Source: Bacteroides sp.
GTDB lineage: Bacteria; Bacteroidota; Bacteroidia; Bacteroidales; Muribaculaceae
Assembly (NCBI GenBank): GCA_014801655.1
Contig: JAAVDT010000006.1
Coordinates: forward strand, 2,491 to 11,778
Length of the DNA stretch: 9,288 nt
Direction of reading: 5' to 3'
In this document: piece after piece, positions 1-7,208 of the stretch
How the letters are laid out: each line of letters begins with the position of its first letter
How positions within the stretch are numbered: the stretch's first letter is position 1
Notes under the pieces: generated by a model
Database searches by the model: none
The model's input: the letters and a program-made list of their open reading frames with translations, nothing else
Told to the model about the DNA's origin: nothing
Translations under genes and position numbers: made by a program

Positions 1-37
1 GCTTTTCGCCGAGTTTCATCGGGCGCGATGCCCGCAT
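1..37 (-). CDS. Possible start of a divergent gene, cut by the left edge
   Basis: On the minus strand an open frame runs leftward off the window from an ATG at 37-35, with a second in-frame ATG at 19-17. It would begin MRASRPMKLGEK. An in-frame stop lies shortly upstream, so the gene would have to start here, at one of these ATGs or at a TTG at 58-56. The third codon positions are GC-rich like those of the real genes nearby, and a -7-like promoter box sits upstream at 74-67. Twelve codons are too few to recognise a family. The same bases are also open in two + strand frames that stop at 90 and 103, so this could instead be the tail of a + strand gene or plain non-coding DNA. The call is tentative. 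Confidence 0.22.
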   Translation of the reverse strand, partial: MRASRPMKLGEK

Positions 38-66
38 CGCTTCCTCTTCAACTCGCAAAAATCATC

Positions 67-74
67 CAAAAATA
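67..74 (-). promoter_or_regulatory. Possible -7 promoter box for the divergent gene
   Basis: Read on the minus strand the bases are TATTTTTG, an exact match to the Bacteroidota -7 consensus TAnnTTTG. It lies about 30 nt before the candidate ATG at 37 in a clearly AT-rich stretch. I find no good -33 TTTG box at the expected distance, and such a match can occur by chance in AT-rich DNA. Confidence 0.3.
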
Positions 75-111
75 TTCTCAAAATCATTAGCACATAAATT
101 TAAACAGTTTC

Positions 112-138
112 TTAGGGTGTCAGGACTCGACACCTTAA
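112..138. other. Hairpin in the porU upstream region
   Basis: Bases 112-121 pair with 129-138 as a 10-bp stem (core GGTGTC / GACACC, one G-U pair) around a 7-nt loop. No T-run follows directly on the + strand, so it is not a classic Rho-independent terminator in that direction. It may be a terminator remnant, an mRNA structure in the porU leader, or chance. The rest of 38-287 holds no gene I can support. A 10-bp palindrome, GCGCATGCGC, lies at 199-208, and near it is an imperfect -7-like ATAATTTG at 192-199. Confidence 0.35.
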
Positions 139-287
139 CGTGCGCAAAATTAATAAAAACTTTTAACTATGGCAACCAAATCAAGCATACAATAATTTGC
201 GCATGCGCGCGTTATCCAATTATGCAGCTGAGTGCCAGAGAGCCGCTGCCTGCACAATCATCTCTTGTCAAGTTTTCCGGAAAAAGA

Positions 288-3200
288 ATGAAAAATCTAT
301 ACTTCAAGCTATTATACTCTCTCCTCTGCGCCGCTGCCATGATCATTGCAGCTCCTCGCGCCGCGGCATTTTCCGCCGACACCTATGCCTCCGAGAGCGC
401 CCTTGCCTCGGGCCGCTGGGTCAAAATTTCAGTTGCTGAAAGCGGCATACATTTCATTTCCGCCTCGCAGCTTCGCCAGTGGGGGTTCAGCGATCCATCG
501 CGGGTGACCATCCATGGCTACGGCGCCATCCGAGTGCCCGAGCAGATGACCCTCGCCACCTTCCGCGACGATCTGGCCGAGGTGCCCGTTCACCGCTCAT
601 CGACAGGCATTTACTTCTACGGCGTTGGACCCGTTGACTGGATTCCCTATAACTCCTCGGGCTATTACATGCAGCAGCTCAACCCGTTCACATCCAGAGG
701 CTACTACTTCGTGACCGACTCCCGGCCCGGCACACCCGCCGCCGTGGAGCAGGTCAGCAGCTCCGCAGCTCCGGGGAGTGCCGCCGACTTCTTTCTCTGC
801 CGCCTCTATCAGGAGACAGACCAGGTGTCGCTCGGCCGCTCCGGCACCCAATTTTTCGGCGATGACTTCCGCTCCACCCGCCAGCGTTCCTACAAATTTT
901 CGCTGAAAGACCGCGTGGCCGGACGCTCGGCCTGGATGCGCATCGGCTTCGCCTGCAACTCCTCAGCCGCCTCCACCCTCAGCGCCACGGTCAACGACAA
1001 AGCCTTCGGCTCGCCCCGAACCATGACGGCCGCGGGCGACAACTACGGCACTCTCGGCACCTTAATATCCACATTTGAACCTGACGCCGACCAGGCCGAT
1101 GTGCGCCTGACCTATGCCACATCGGGCGTGGTCAAATCGGCCCATCTCGACGGAATCACCATCAACTACTATCGCCACCTGCGTCTCGACGGCGGCAAGC
1201 TCCAGTTCAATCTCACCCAGACCACTGCCGCACTCGACGGAGCTTCGGCTTCGACCCACGTCTGGGACATCACCGAGCCCGCCCGACCCATAGCCATGAC
1301 CACTGCCATGACCGACGGCCGCCTGCGCTGGACCAACCCCTACACCGGTCGTCGCGAATACATTGCCTGGAATGAAGGCACCACCTATCCGTCGCCCTCA
1401 CTCGTTGGCAGTGTCGCCAACCAGAACATCCACGGCGAGGAGTCGACCCCCGACATGATCATCATCACCGTCAACGACTTCCGCGGCGAGGCAGAACGCA
1501 TCGCCGCCCTCCACCGCCGCGCTCCCGACAATTTCAACGTGCTCGTGGTCAGCCAGGATGAGGTGTTCAACGAATTTTCCTCCGGCTCGCGCGACATCGG
1601 CGCCTTCCGCCGCATGCTCAAGATGTTCTACGACCGCGGCACTCGCGCCGGCCATCCCCTGCGCTACTGCCTGCTGCTCGGCCATCCGACATTCGACGTT
1701 CGCGCCGTCACAGCCGAAATGCGCAACTACTCGGGCCCCTACATGCCCTCATGGCAGTCGGCCGAATCACTTTCGGAGGCCGGAACCTACACCACCGACG
1801 ACATCCTGACGCTGCTCGACGACAATTCCGGCGCATCGCCTCAGTATGACCGCCAGTGCATAGCCATAGGCCGCATTCCGGCCCGCAATCTGACTCAGGC
1901 CAAAACCTACGTCGACAAGCTCTATGCCTATGCCGACAATCGCCTGCTCTCGGAGTGGAAAAACACCGTTGTGCTCGAAGCCGACAATGGCAACGAGGGC
2001 GTGTTTGCCGTGGGCTACGAACCCTCCGGCAGCCGACGCACAGGCATCGACGGCATGCACCGCGACCTCGCTGCCGACCCAGACGCATCGCAGTTTATCT
2101 ACCACAAAATCTACTACGATGCCTACCCCCTGCAAAACGGCAGCTGCCCCCAGGCCGACAATCTCTTTGACCGCTACCTCAAGGAGGGCATCCTGTTCTG
2201 GGTCTACAATGGCCACGGCTCCATCTCCGGTCTGAGCGGCGAAGGAGTCCACAACCTCTCTAAAATCAACAACATGAGCAATAAGCACTGGCCCGTGCTC
2301 CTTGCCCTCACCTGCTCGTTCGGCGACTGGGACACCTCCGACATCAGCGGCATCGAAACCCTCTGCGCCACCTCCGACGGGGGTACCATTGCCGCCATCT
2401 CCTCATCGCGCAAGGCCCAGATCAGCGACAACGACGTGATTGTCGACGCCCTCGGCCGCACCCTCCTGCGCCGCGACGCCGACGGTCAATACATGCGCAT
2501 CGGCGACATGATGCTCAAAGCCAAAAACTCGCTGCGCACATCCAACGTCTCCTCTGCCGCCACCACCAAGCTGCGCTATGTCACCCTCGGCGACCCCGCC
2601 ATGAGACTCGGCGCGCCCTCCAACCGCATCGAACTCAGCTCCGTGGCCGGCACATCCCCCTCTCAGAATCCCGAAATCATGGCCCGTCAGAATGTGCTGA
2701 TTGAGGGCGAACTCTACGATGCCGACGGCCAGCCGCTCGACGATTTCAACGGCACCCTCCACCTGACTCTCTACGATGCCGAACGCTCCGCAACCACGCT
2801 CGGCCTCTATGCCAACGGCACCCCCGGCCACTCATTTATATATGATGAGAAGGGCGAAAAACTCCTCTCGCAGCGAGCCGGCGTGACCGGCGGACGCTTC
2901 TCGACCGTCATCAACATGCCCTCTGAAATCGCCGACAATTACCGTCCGGCAACCCTCAACCTCTATGCATCGTCGACCGACGGTCGCGAAGCAATGGGCG
3001 TGTCGACCGACATCTATGTGTGTGGCTACGACGACTCGGCCGAAGCCGACTCCATTGCCCCCACAATCAATTATGCCTACCTCAACCACGCCTCTTTCAC
3101 CAACGGCTCCACCGTCAACGAGCAGCCGATGTTCATTGCCGGAGTCAGCGACGACGTGGCCATCAACCTCTCAATGGCAGGCATCGGCCACCAGATGTCG

Positions 3201-3713
3201 CTCAAACTCGACGACAGCCGCTCGTTCACCGACCTTTCGCTCTACTACACTCCGGCAGCCGACGGCTCCCCCTCCGGAACCATCGCCTACCCCATCAGCG
3301 AGCTCCCCGAGGGCAACCACACTCTCAACTTCCGCGTCTGGGACACTTCGGGCAACTCCGCTTCGCGCGACATCGCCTTCTTTGTTGAACGCGGCGCCAT
3401 GCCTCAGATGTTTGAAATCTATTCCGACGCCAACCCCGCCACCACTCAGGCCAATTTCTATCTGACCCACAACCGCCCCGACGCCATGGCCACCGTCAAA
3501 CTCGACATCTACAGCATCGGCGGACGCCACATCTGGTCATCGACCGTGACCGGCCGGAGCGATATGTTCCTCTCCACCCCCATTGCATGGGACCTCTGCG
3601 ACATGGGCGGACAGCGTGTGCAGCGCGGAATCTACATCTATCGTGCCACATTGACCATCGACGGCCACGACCTCGTGTCGCCCGCCAAGCGCATCGCCGT
3701 GACCGGTCATTAA
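288..3713 (+). CDS. porU: PorU, type IX secretion system C-terminal signal peptidase (sortase)
   Basis: PorU is the gingipain-like (peptidase C25) cysteine protease at the outer surface that removes the C-terminal sorting domain of type IX secretion cargo and attaches the cargo to the cell-surface anchor. The product is 1141 aa, close to the roughly 1150 aa usual for PorU. Residues 1-27 form a signal peptide (basic start, hydrophobic core, APRAAA before the mature end). The C25 domain starts near residue 388 (DMIIITVNDF) and ends near 770 with the typical LGDPAMRLG. The catalytic dyad is visible: His643 in NGHGS and Cys676 in LTCSFG, 33 residues apart. Beta-sandwich regions follow, including the PorU-type stretch GIGHQ...LDD...YYTP and RVWDTSGNS. 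The last ~100 residues resemble a type IX sorting domain (YSIGGR..., GIYIYRATL). The frame stays open to a GTG at 117, but the ATG at 288 is chosen because it begins the signal peptide. The esterase gene follows after 27 nt. The usual partner porV is not in the window. Confidence 0.93.
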   Translation: MKNLYFKLLYSLLCAAAMIIAAPRAAAFSADTYASESALASGRWVKISVAESGIHFISASQLRQWGFSDPSRVTIHGYGAIRVPEQMTLATFRDDLAEVPVHRSSTGIYFYGVGPVDWIPYNSSGYYMQQLNPFTSRGYYFVTDSRPGTPAAVEQVSSSAAPGSAADFFLCRLYQETDQVSLGRSGTQFFGDDFRSTRQRSYKFSLKDRVAGRSAWMRIGFACNSSAASTLSATVNDKAFGSPRTMTAAGDNYGTLGTLISTFEPDADQADVRLTYATSGVVKSAHLDGITINYYRHLRLDGGKLQFNLTQTTAALDGASASTHVWDITEPARPIAMTTAMTDGRLRWTNPYTGRREYIAWNEGTTYPSPSLVGSVANQNIHGEESTPDMIIITVNDFRGEAERIAALHRRAPDNFNVLVVSQDEVFNEFSSGSRDIGAFRRMLKMFYDRGTRAGHPLRYCLLLGHPTFDVRAVTAEMRNYSGPYMPSWQSAESLSEAGTYTTDDILTLLDDNSGASPQYDRQCIAIGRIPARNLTQAKTYVDKLYAYADNRLLSEWKNTVVLEADNGNEGVFAVGYEPSGSRRTGIDGMHRDLAADPDASQFIYHKIYYDAYPLQNGSCPQADNLFDRYLKEGILFWVYNGHGSISGLSGEGVHNLSKINNMSNKHWPVLLALTCSFGDWDTSDISGIETLCATSDGGTIAAISSSRKAQISDNDVIVDALGRTLLRRDADGQYMRIGDMMLKAKNSLRTSNVSSAATTKLRYVTLGDPAMRLGAPSNRIELSSVAGTSPSQNPEIMARQNVLIEGELYDADGQPLDDFNGTLHLTLYDAERSATTLGLYANGTPGHSFIYDEKGEKLLSQRAGVTGGRFSTVINMPSEIADNYRPATLNLYASSTDGREAMGVSTDIYVCGYDDSAEADSIAPTINYAYLNHASFTNGSTVNEQPMFIAGVSDDVAINLSMAGIGHQMSLKLDDSRSFTDLSLYYTPAADGSPSGTIAYPISELPEGNHTLNFRVWDTSGNSASRDIAFFVERGAMPQMFEIYSDANPATTQANFYLTHNRPDAMATVKLDIYSIGGRHIWSSTVTGRSDMFLSTPIAWDLCDMGGQRVQRGIYIYRATLTIDGHDLVSPAKRIAVTGH

Positions 3714-3740
3714 TCATCCCTCATCCCCCTCCCGACATCA

Positions 3741-4772
3741 ATGAAACGCCTACTGCCCTCCATCATTCTCCTTCTTCTCCAGGCTCTTACCCTCCGCGCA
3801 GCCACAGACATACCTGCCGACTCTGCGCGTGAGGTCGCCATCTTCATCACCATCGGGCAGTCAAACGCCGACGGCTCCGCCATGTTCTGCCCCGAGCTCG
3901 ATTCAATTGCCCGCCAATGGTTTGAATCGCCGGCCAACACCCGGCGGCTCAAAATCTGGTATCGCTCCACTCAGGTCCGAAACCTCGAAGCAAACGCTCT
4001 GGGCGAACGTGCCCGCCATGTCATCGACGGCGCCGTGACCGACGCAGCCCCCGGATGGCTCGACCTCTGGTATCGCAACGAAAACACCTCCGGCCGCACG
4101 GCCATGAACATGATTCACGGCTACGGCACTTATTCCACCGGCTCCGGCACAGACTGCGCTCAGGGACGCCGAGGCATGGAGCCGCAGCTCGGCATCGATT
4201 TCGCATCCGCACTCCCCGCCACCGACCTCTATTTCATCAAGCTCGGCGTGTCCGGTTCCCAGATTTCCACCTGGGCCAACCCCGACGACGACAATAACTG
4301 GAACTATTTCATGACCAACATCTACCGTCCGGCCATTGCCGACCTCACCTCGCGCGGTCTCCGACCCCGACTTGCCGGCATCTGGTGGATGCAAGGGTGT
4401 GCCGACAGCTCTCGCCCGGCCGACTACTATGAGGCTTCGCTGCGCCGACTCGTCGACCGACTCGAAACCGAGCTTGGCTTCGCTGAGCCGCCCATCTACA
4501 TCGGCACGATTCCCGGCCCGGGTGAATCTCCCGCCAATCCCGCCGGCTCGACCGACCATAGCCCCAACGTGAGAGCTGCCCAACAGGCTGTTGCGGCCGA
4601 CCATCCAAACGTTACGCTCGTCGACACCGCCCCCTTCCCGATGCAATACGAACAAGCCTTCGGCGGCACCATCCACTTCTCCCACGCCGGAGTAAATGCC
4701 ATCGGCCACCACCTCGCCGATCTCATTCTCGCCAACCGCTCCAACTGGCCAACCCTCAATGTCACGCCTTGA
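3741..4772 (+). CDS. Secreted SGNH-type carbohydrate acetylesterase (SASA / sialate O-acetylesterase-like)
   Basis: This 343-aa protein belongs to the SASA group (sialate O-acetylesterase-like) of SGNH hydrolases, which remove O-acetyl groups from sugars. Residues 1-20 form a signal peptide with no lipobox, so the product is probably periplasmic or exported. Family blocks appear in order: the nucleophile Ser41 in TIGQSNADGS, MEPQLGIDFA at 146-155, LGVSGSQISTW at 168-178, IWWMQGCADSS at 214-224 (families usually show QGE or QGxSD here), NVRAAQQAV near 276-284, and the catalytic His312 in GTIHFSHAG. The Asp normally three residues before that His is Gly309 here, so the standard DxxH is incomplete. 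It starts 27 nt after porU on the same strand and is probably in the same transcript. The substrate cannot be read from the sequence; sialic acid, xylan, pectin or a surface polysaccharide are all possible. Confidence 0.8.
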   Translation: MKRLLPSIILLLLQALTLRAATDIPADSAREVAIFITIGQSNADGSAMFCPELDSIARQWFESPANTRRLKIWYRSTQVRNLEANALGERARHVIDGAVTDAAPGWLDLWYRNENTSGRTAMNMIHGYGTYSTGSGTDCAQGRRGMEPQLGIDFASALPATDLYFIKLGVSGSQISTWANPDDDNNWNYFMTNIYRPAIADLTSRGLRPRLAGIWWMQGCADSSRPADYYEASLRRLVDRLETELGFAEPPIYIGTIPGPGESPANPAGSTDHSPNVRAAQQAVAADHPNVTLVDTAPFPMQYEQAFGGTIHFSHAGVNAIGHHLADLILANRSNWPTLNVTP

Positions 4773-4841
4773 AAAAAATGACAATAAAAAGGATGCACAA
4801 AAGAGTTCGAGCCACCGATGTCCAAAACCAAAATATTTCAT

Positions 4842-4849
4842 TAACTTTG
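4842..4849 (+). promoter_or_regulatory. -7 promoter box for the YqhA-like gene
   Basis: TAACTTTG matches the Bacteroidota -7 consensus TAnnTTTG exactly and ends 42 nt before the ATG at 4892, giving a leader of about 35 nt. The surrounding gap (4773-4891) is AT-rich and I see no strong terminator hairpin for the upstream esterase gene. The -33 region is poor (TGTC at 4819-4822 at the usual spacing). Confidence 0.5.
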
Positions 4850-4859
4850 TGATTAATCA
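4850..4859. repeat. 10-bp palindrome next to the -7 box
   Basis: TGATTAATCA is a perfect inverted repeat directly abutting the -7 box, about where transcription would begin. The position suits an operator for a dimeric regulator, but short AT-rich palindromes are common and no second copy is obvious in the window. Confidence 0.25.
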
Positions 4860-4891
4860 AATTTAGTCATCATAAACCACATTTGAGCATA

Positions 4892-5764
4892 ATGGAAACC
4901 TTAGCCGAACTGAAAAAACGTCTCTTTTCAGATGGAGAGTTGAGCACCTCTGACATCGAGCAGTTAAAAGAGGCAATGTTTGATGGAGGAATGACAATGG
5001 GAAAAGGCGAATTTCTTTTCGACCTTAAAGATTCAGTCAACCACAAAAAGGTGGCAGTTGAATTCAAACAACTCTTTGTCGATGCCATTTCCGCCCTCCT
5101 CCTCGAAGATGAAGAAAGCCCCGGAGAGATTGACGATTCAGAAGCAAAATGGCTTCGTGCCAAAATTCAGAGCACAGGCGAACTGGATGACTTCGATAAA
5201 GCCCTTCTGAAAAATCTGAAAGAACGCGCCATAAACTATCCGAGCATTCTCAATTACAAACACTCCATCACACGCAAATTTGAAAAGTGTCTCTATTTTT
5301 CCCGCTATCTGACACTCTTGGCTGTGTTTGGATCACTACTTGCCGCCATTGCACTGTTTGTCAAAGGTTCAATCATCGTTTTTGACGCTCTCGTGGAGTT
5401 CTTCCACACATTCAACACTCCGGAATATGAATCAATGCTGGAGATGTTTGTCTCCTCTGTCGACGTGTTTCTATTCGGCATGGTCCTCGTGATATTCGGT
5501 GTCGGAATCTACGAACTCTTCATCACTAAAATCGACCCCGTGTTGCAAAAAGTTGACGGACGACCCTCCTGGATGCAGATCAGCAATGTAGACGACTTGA
5601 AATCCTCGCTGGGAAAAGTCATCCTGATGGTGTTGATTGTCACATTCTTCAAACACTCTATAGAAGTCGAATACGGCAATGTCAACGAACTGCTCAAATT
5701 AGGGTTCGGAATCGTGCTAATTGCTCTTGCGCTCTTCATCACAAGCAAGTCACACCATAATTAA
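4892..5764 (+). CDS. YqhA/UPF0114-like membrane protein with duplicated N-terminal region
   Basis: This is a 290-aa protein of unknown function. Residues about 130-290 match the YqhA (UPF0114) inner-membrane family: FEKCLYFSRYL, then SSVDVFLFGMVLV, GIYELFITKID, SNVDDLKSSLGKVI and FFKHSIE, the last ones like the VD..L.G, GYE.F and DLK blocks of E. coli YqhA. Four membrane segments are likely, near 137-158, 190-209, 239-253 and 267-285. Residues 1-125 are soluble and charged and are absent from the ~165-aa YqhA. They contain two similar units, 15-49 (GELSTSDIEQLK...FLFDLK) and 78-113 (GEIDDSEAKWLR...ALLKNLK), a helix pattern vaguely like TerB-type or EF-hand-like repeats. The ATG at 4892 is preferred to a TTG three codons earlier. 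The gene is visibly richer in A/T than its neighbours and appears to have its own promoter. Confidence 0.75.
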   Translation: METLAELKKRLFSDGELSTSDIEQLKEAMFDGGMTMGKGEFLFDLKDSVNHKKVAVEFKQLFVDAISALLLEDEESPGEIDDSEAKWLRAKIQSTGELDDFDKALLKNLKERAINYPSILNYKHSITRKFEKCLYFSRYLTLLAVFGSLLAAIALFVKGSIIVFDALVEFFHTFNTPEYESMLEMFVSSVDVFLFGMVLVIFGVGIYELFITKIDPVLQKVDGRPSWMQISNVDDLKSSLGKVILMVLIVTFFKHSIEVEYGNVNELLKLGFGIVLIALALFITSKSHHN

Positions 5765-5807
5765 CTACAATTAACCCCAACTTTATTGATTGATATGCGG
5801 GGAAATG

Positions 5808-5838
5808 TTTGGCGGATGGAGAGAATTTTGTAATTTTA
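5808..5838 (+). promoter_or_regulatory. Promoter of the carboxyspermidine dehydrogenase gene
   Basis: A TTTG at 5808-5811 (-33 box) is followed by a 19-nt spacer and TAATTTTA at 5831-5838, which matches the -7 consensus TAnnTTTG at all but the last base. The spacing is right for the main Bacteroidota sigma factor. Transcription would start about 55 nt before the ATG at 5902. No ribosome-binding motif is seen in the AT-rich leader, as is usual in this phylum. Confidence 0.5.
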
Positions 5839-5901
5839 CCAGTCATTAGCGAAACATTGCATTTACCACTTAATTTTACTCTATCATAACTAATTCAATC
5901 G

Positions 5902-7098
5902 ATGGCTAAAGTTATCATCATCGGAGCCGGCGGCGTTGGTACCGTTGTGGCTCACAAGTGTGCTCAGAACCCCGACGTGTTCACTGAAATCGTGCTCGCC
6001 TCGCGCACCAAAAGCAAGTGTGACGCCATTGCCAAGGCTATTGGCTCAGACCGCATCTCAACTGATTCGGTAGATGCCGACAGTGTGGAGCAGCTCGTGG
6101 AGCTTTTCCGTCGCCACAAACCGGAGCTCGTTATCAACGTTGCGCTCCCCTATCAGGACCTCACTATCATGGACGCCTGTCTGGAATGTGGCGTCAACTA
6201 TCTCGACACCGCCAACTATGAGCCTAAGGATGAAGCTCATTTTGAATACTCTTGGCAGTGGGCCTACCGCGAACGCTTCGAAAAGGCTGGCCTCACGGCT
6301 ATTCTCGGCTGCGGTTTCGACCCGGGTGTGTCAGGCGTGTTCACCGCCTATGCCGCCAAGCATTATTTCTCCGAAATGATCAACCTCGACATCGTTGACT
6401 GCAACGCCGGCGACCATGGCAAGGCTTTCGCCACCAACTTCAATCCCGAAATCAACATCCGCGAAATCACTCAGAACGGCCGCTACTATAAAGATGGCAA
6501 ATGGGTGACCACCGGCCCTCTGGAAATCCACAAACCGCTGACCTACCCCAACATCGGCGAACGCGAAAGCTATCTCCTCTACCACGAAGAGCTCGAAAGC
6601 CTCGTGCAGAACTTCCCCTCTATCAAGCGCGCCCGCTTCTGGATGACTTTCGGCCAGGAATATCTGACCCATCTGCGTGTGATTCAGAACATCGGCATGG
6701 CCCGCATCGACGAAGTGGACTATAACGGCACCAAAATCGTTCCGCTGCAGTTCCTCAAAGCCGTGCTCCCCAACCCCCAGGACCTCGGCGAAAACTACAA
6801 GGGCGAAACCTCGATCGGCTGCCGCATCGAAGGCCGCGACAAAGAAGGCAAACCCCTCACCTATTATATCTACAACAACTGCAGCCACCAGGAAGCCTAC
6901 CGCGAAACCGGCATGCAGGCTGTCAGCTACACCACCGGCGTGCCCGCAATGATCGGCGCCATGATGTTCCTGACCGGCAAATGGAACAAGCCCGGCGTTC
7001 ACAACGTTGAAGAGTTTGATCCCGATCCTTTCATGGCGCAGCTCAACGTTCAGGGTCTTCCCTGGCACGAGCAGTTCAATCTCGACCTTGAAGTCTGA
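5902..7098 (+). CDS. Carboxynorspermidine/carboxyspermidine dehydrogenase (saccharopine dehydrogenase family)
   Basis: This cytoplasmic enzyme reductively condenses a diamine (putrescine or diaminopropane) with L-aspartate beta-semialdehyde, using NAD(P)H, to form carboxyspermidine or carboxynorspermidine. A decarboxylase then converts the product to spermidine or norspermidine. In gut Bacteroides this route makes spermidine. The 398-aa length fits the family. An N-terminal Rossmann fold shows VIIIGAGGVG (GxGxxG at residues 8-13) and ASRT at 33-36, whose Arg may favour NADPH. Further family features are LDTANYEP (101-108), GCGFDPGVSG (136-145), and TFGQEYLTHLRVIQNIGM in the catalytic half. 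Saccharopine dehydrogenase itself is the nearest alternative, but lysine breakdown or synthesis by that route is not expected here. No decarboxylase gene is adjacent. It has its own promoter-like site upstream and a hairpin downstream, so it is probably monocistronic. Codon use is strongly biased, suggesting good expression. Confidence 0.85.
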   Translation: MAKVIIIGAGGVGTVVAHKCAQNPDVFTEIVLASRTKSKCDAIAKAIGSDRISTDSVDADSVEQLVELFRRHKPELVINVALPYQDLTIMDACLECGVNYLDTANYEPKDEAHFEYSWQWAYRERFEKAGLTAILGCGFDPGVSGVFTAYAAKHYFSEMINLDIVDCNAGDHGKAFATNFNPEINIREITQNGRYYKDGKWVTTGPLEIHKPLTYPNIGERESYLLYHEELESLVQNFPSIKRARFWMTFGQEYLTHLRVIQNIGMARIDEVDYNGTKIVPLQFLKAVLPNPQDLGENYKGETSIGCRIEGRDKEGKPLTYYIYNNCSHQEAYRETGMQAVSYTTGVPAMIGAMMFLTGKWNKPGVHNVEEFDPDPFMAQLNVQGLPWHEQFNLDLEV

Positions 7099-7123
7099 TT
7101 CCTCGGACCGACAATGAATATCC

Positions 7124-7170
7124 ACAATCGGGGAACTCTGCCACACCGGGTGCCGGAGTTCTCCGATTGT
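7124..7170 (+). terminator. Strong hairpin, probable terminator of the dehydrogenase transcript
   Basis: Bases 7124-7138 pair with 7156-7170 in a 15-bp stem with one G-U pair (CGGGGAACTC against GAGTTCTCCG), around a 17-nt loop that can form a short inner CAC/GTG stem. It begins 25 nt after the stop codon. A T-run (7177-7180, then pyrimidine-rich) lies a few bases beyond instead of directly at the stem, so termination may be imperfect. Only 38 nt separate it from the next start codon and I find no clean promoter there, so some read-through into the lipoprotein gene is possible. Confidence 0.6.
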
Positions 7171-7208
7171 CTGCAATTTTCCTCTTATCCTCTTAACCCC
7201 AAACAATT

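Noticed and set aside
117..287. N-terminal extension of PorU from a GTG at 117
   Set aside because: The extra 57 residues are not protein-like for this family, would place the signal peptide internally, and the GTG sits inside a hairpin stem; the ATG at 288 begins a normal signal peptide.
1767..2288. Minus-strand open frame within porU
   Set aside because: It lies opposite the catalytic domain of PorU and has no supporting motif or promoter.
3903..4841. 312-codon open frame on the minus strand over the esterase gene
   Set aside because: It is a shadow of the + strand gene, caused by strong GC bias at third codon positions; the translation is Gly/Val/Glu-rich with no recognisable family.
4883..4891. 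TTG start three codons before the YqhA-like gene
   Set aside because: The ATG at 4892 is a better start and the extra residues add nothing.
5765..5807. Terminator after the YqhA-like gene
   Set aside because: Only a 4-bp CCCC/GGGG pairing with a long loop and no T-run could be found, too weak to call.
6331..7206. 291-codon open frame on the minus strand over the dehydrogenase gene
   Set aside because: Same shadow effect opposite a confidently identified gene; composition is rich in Val, Phe and Gly without motifs.
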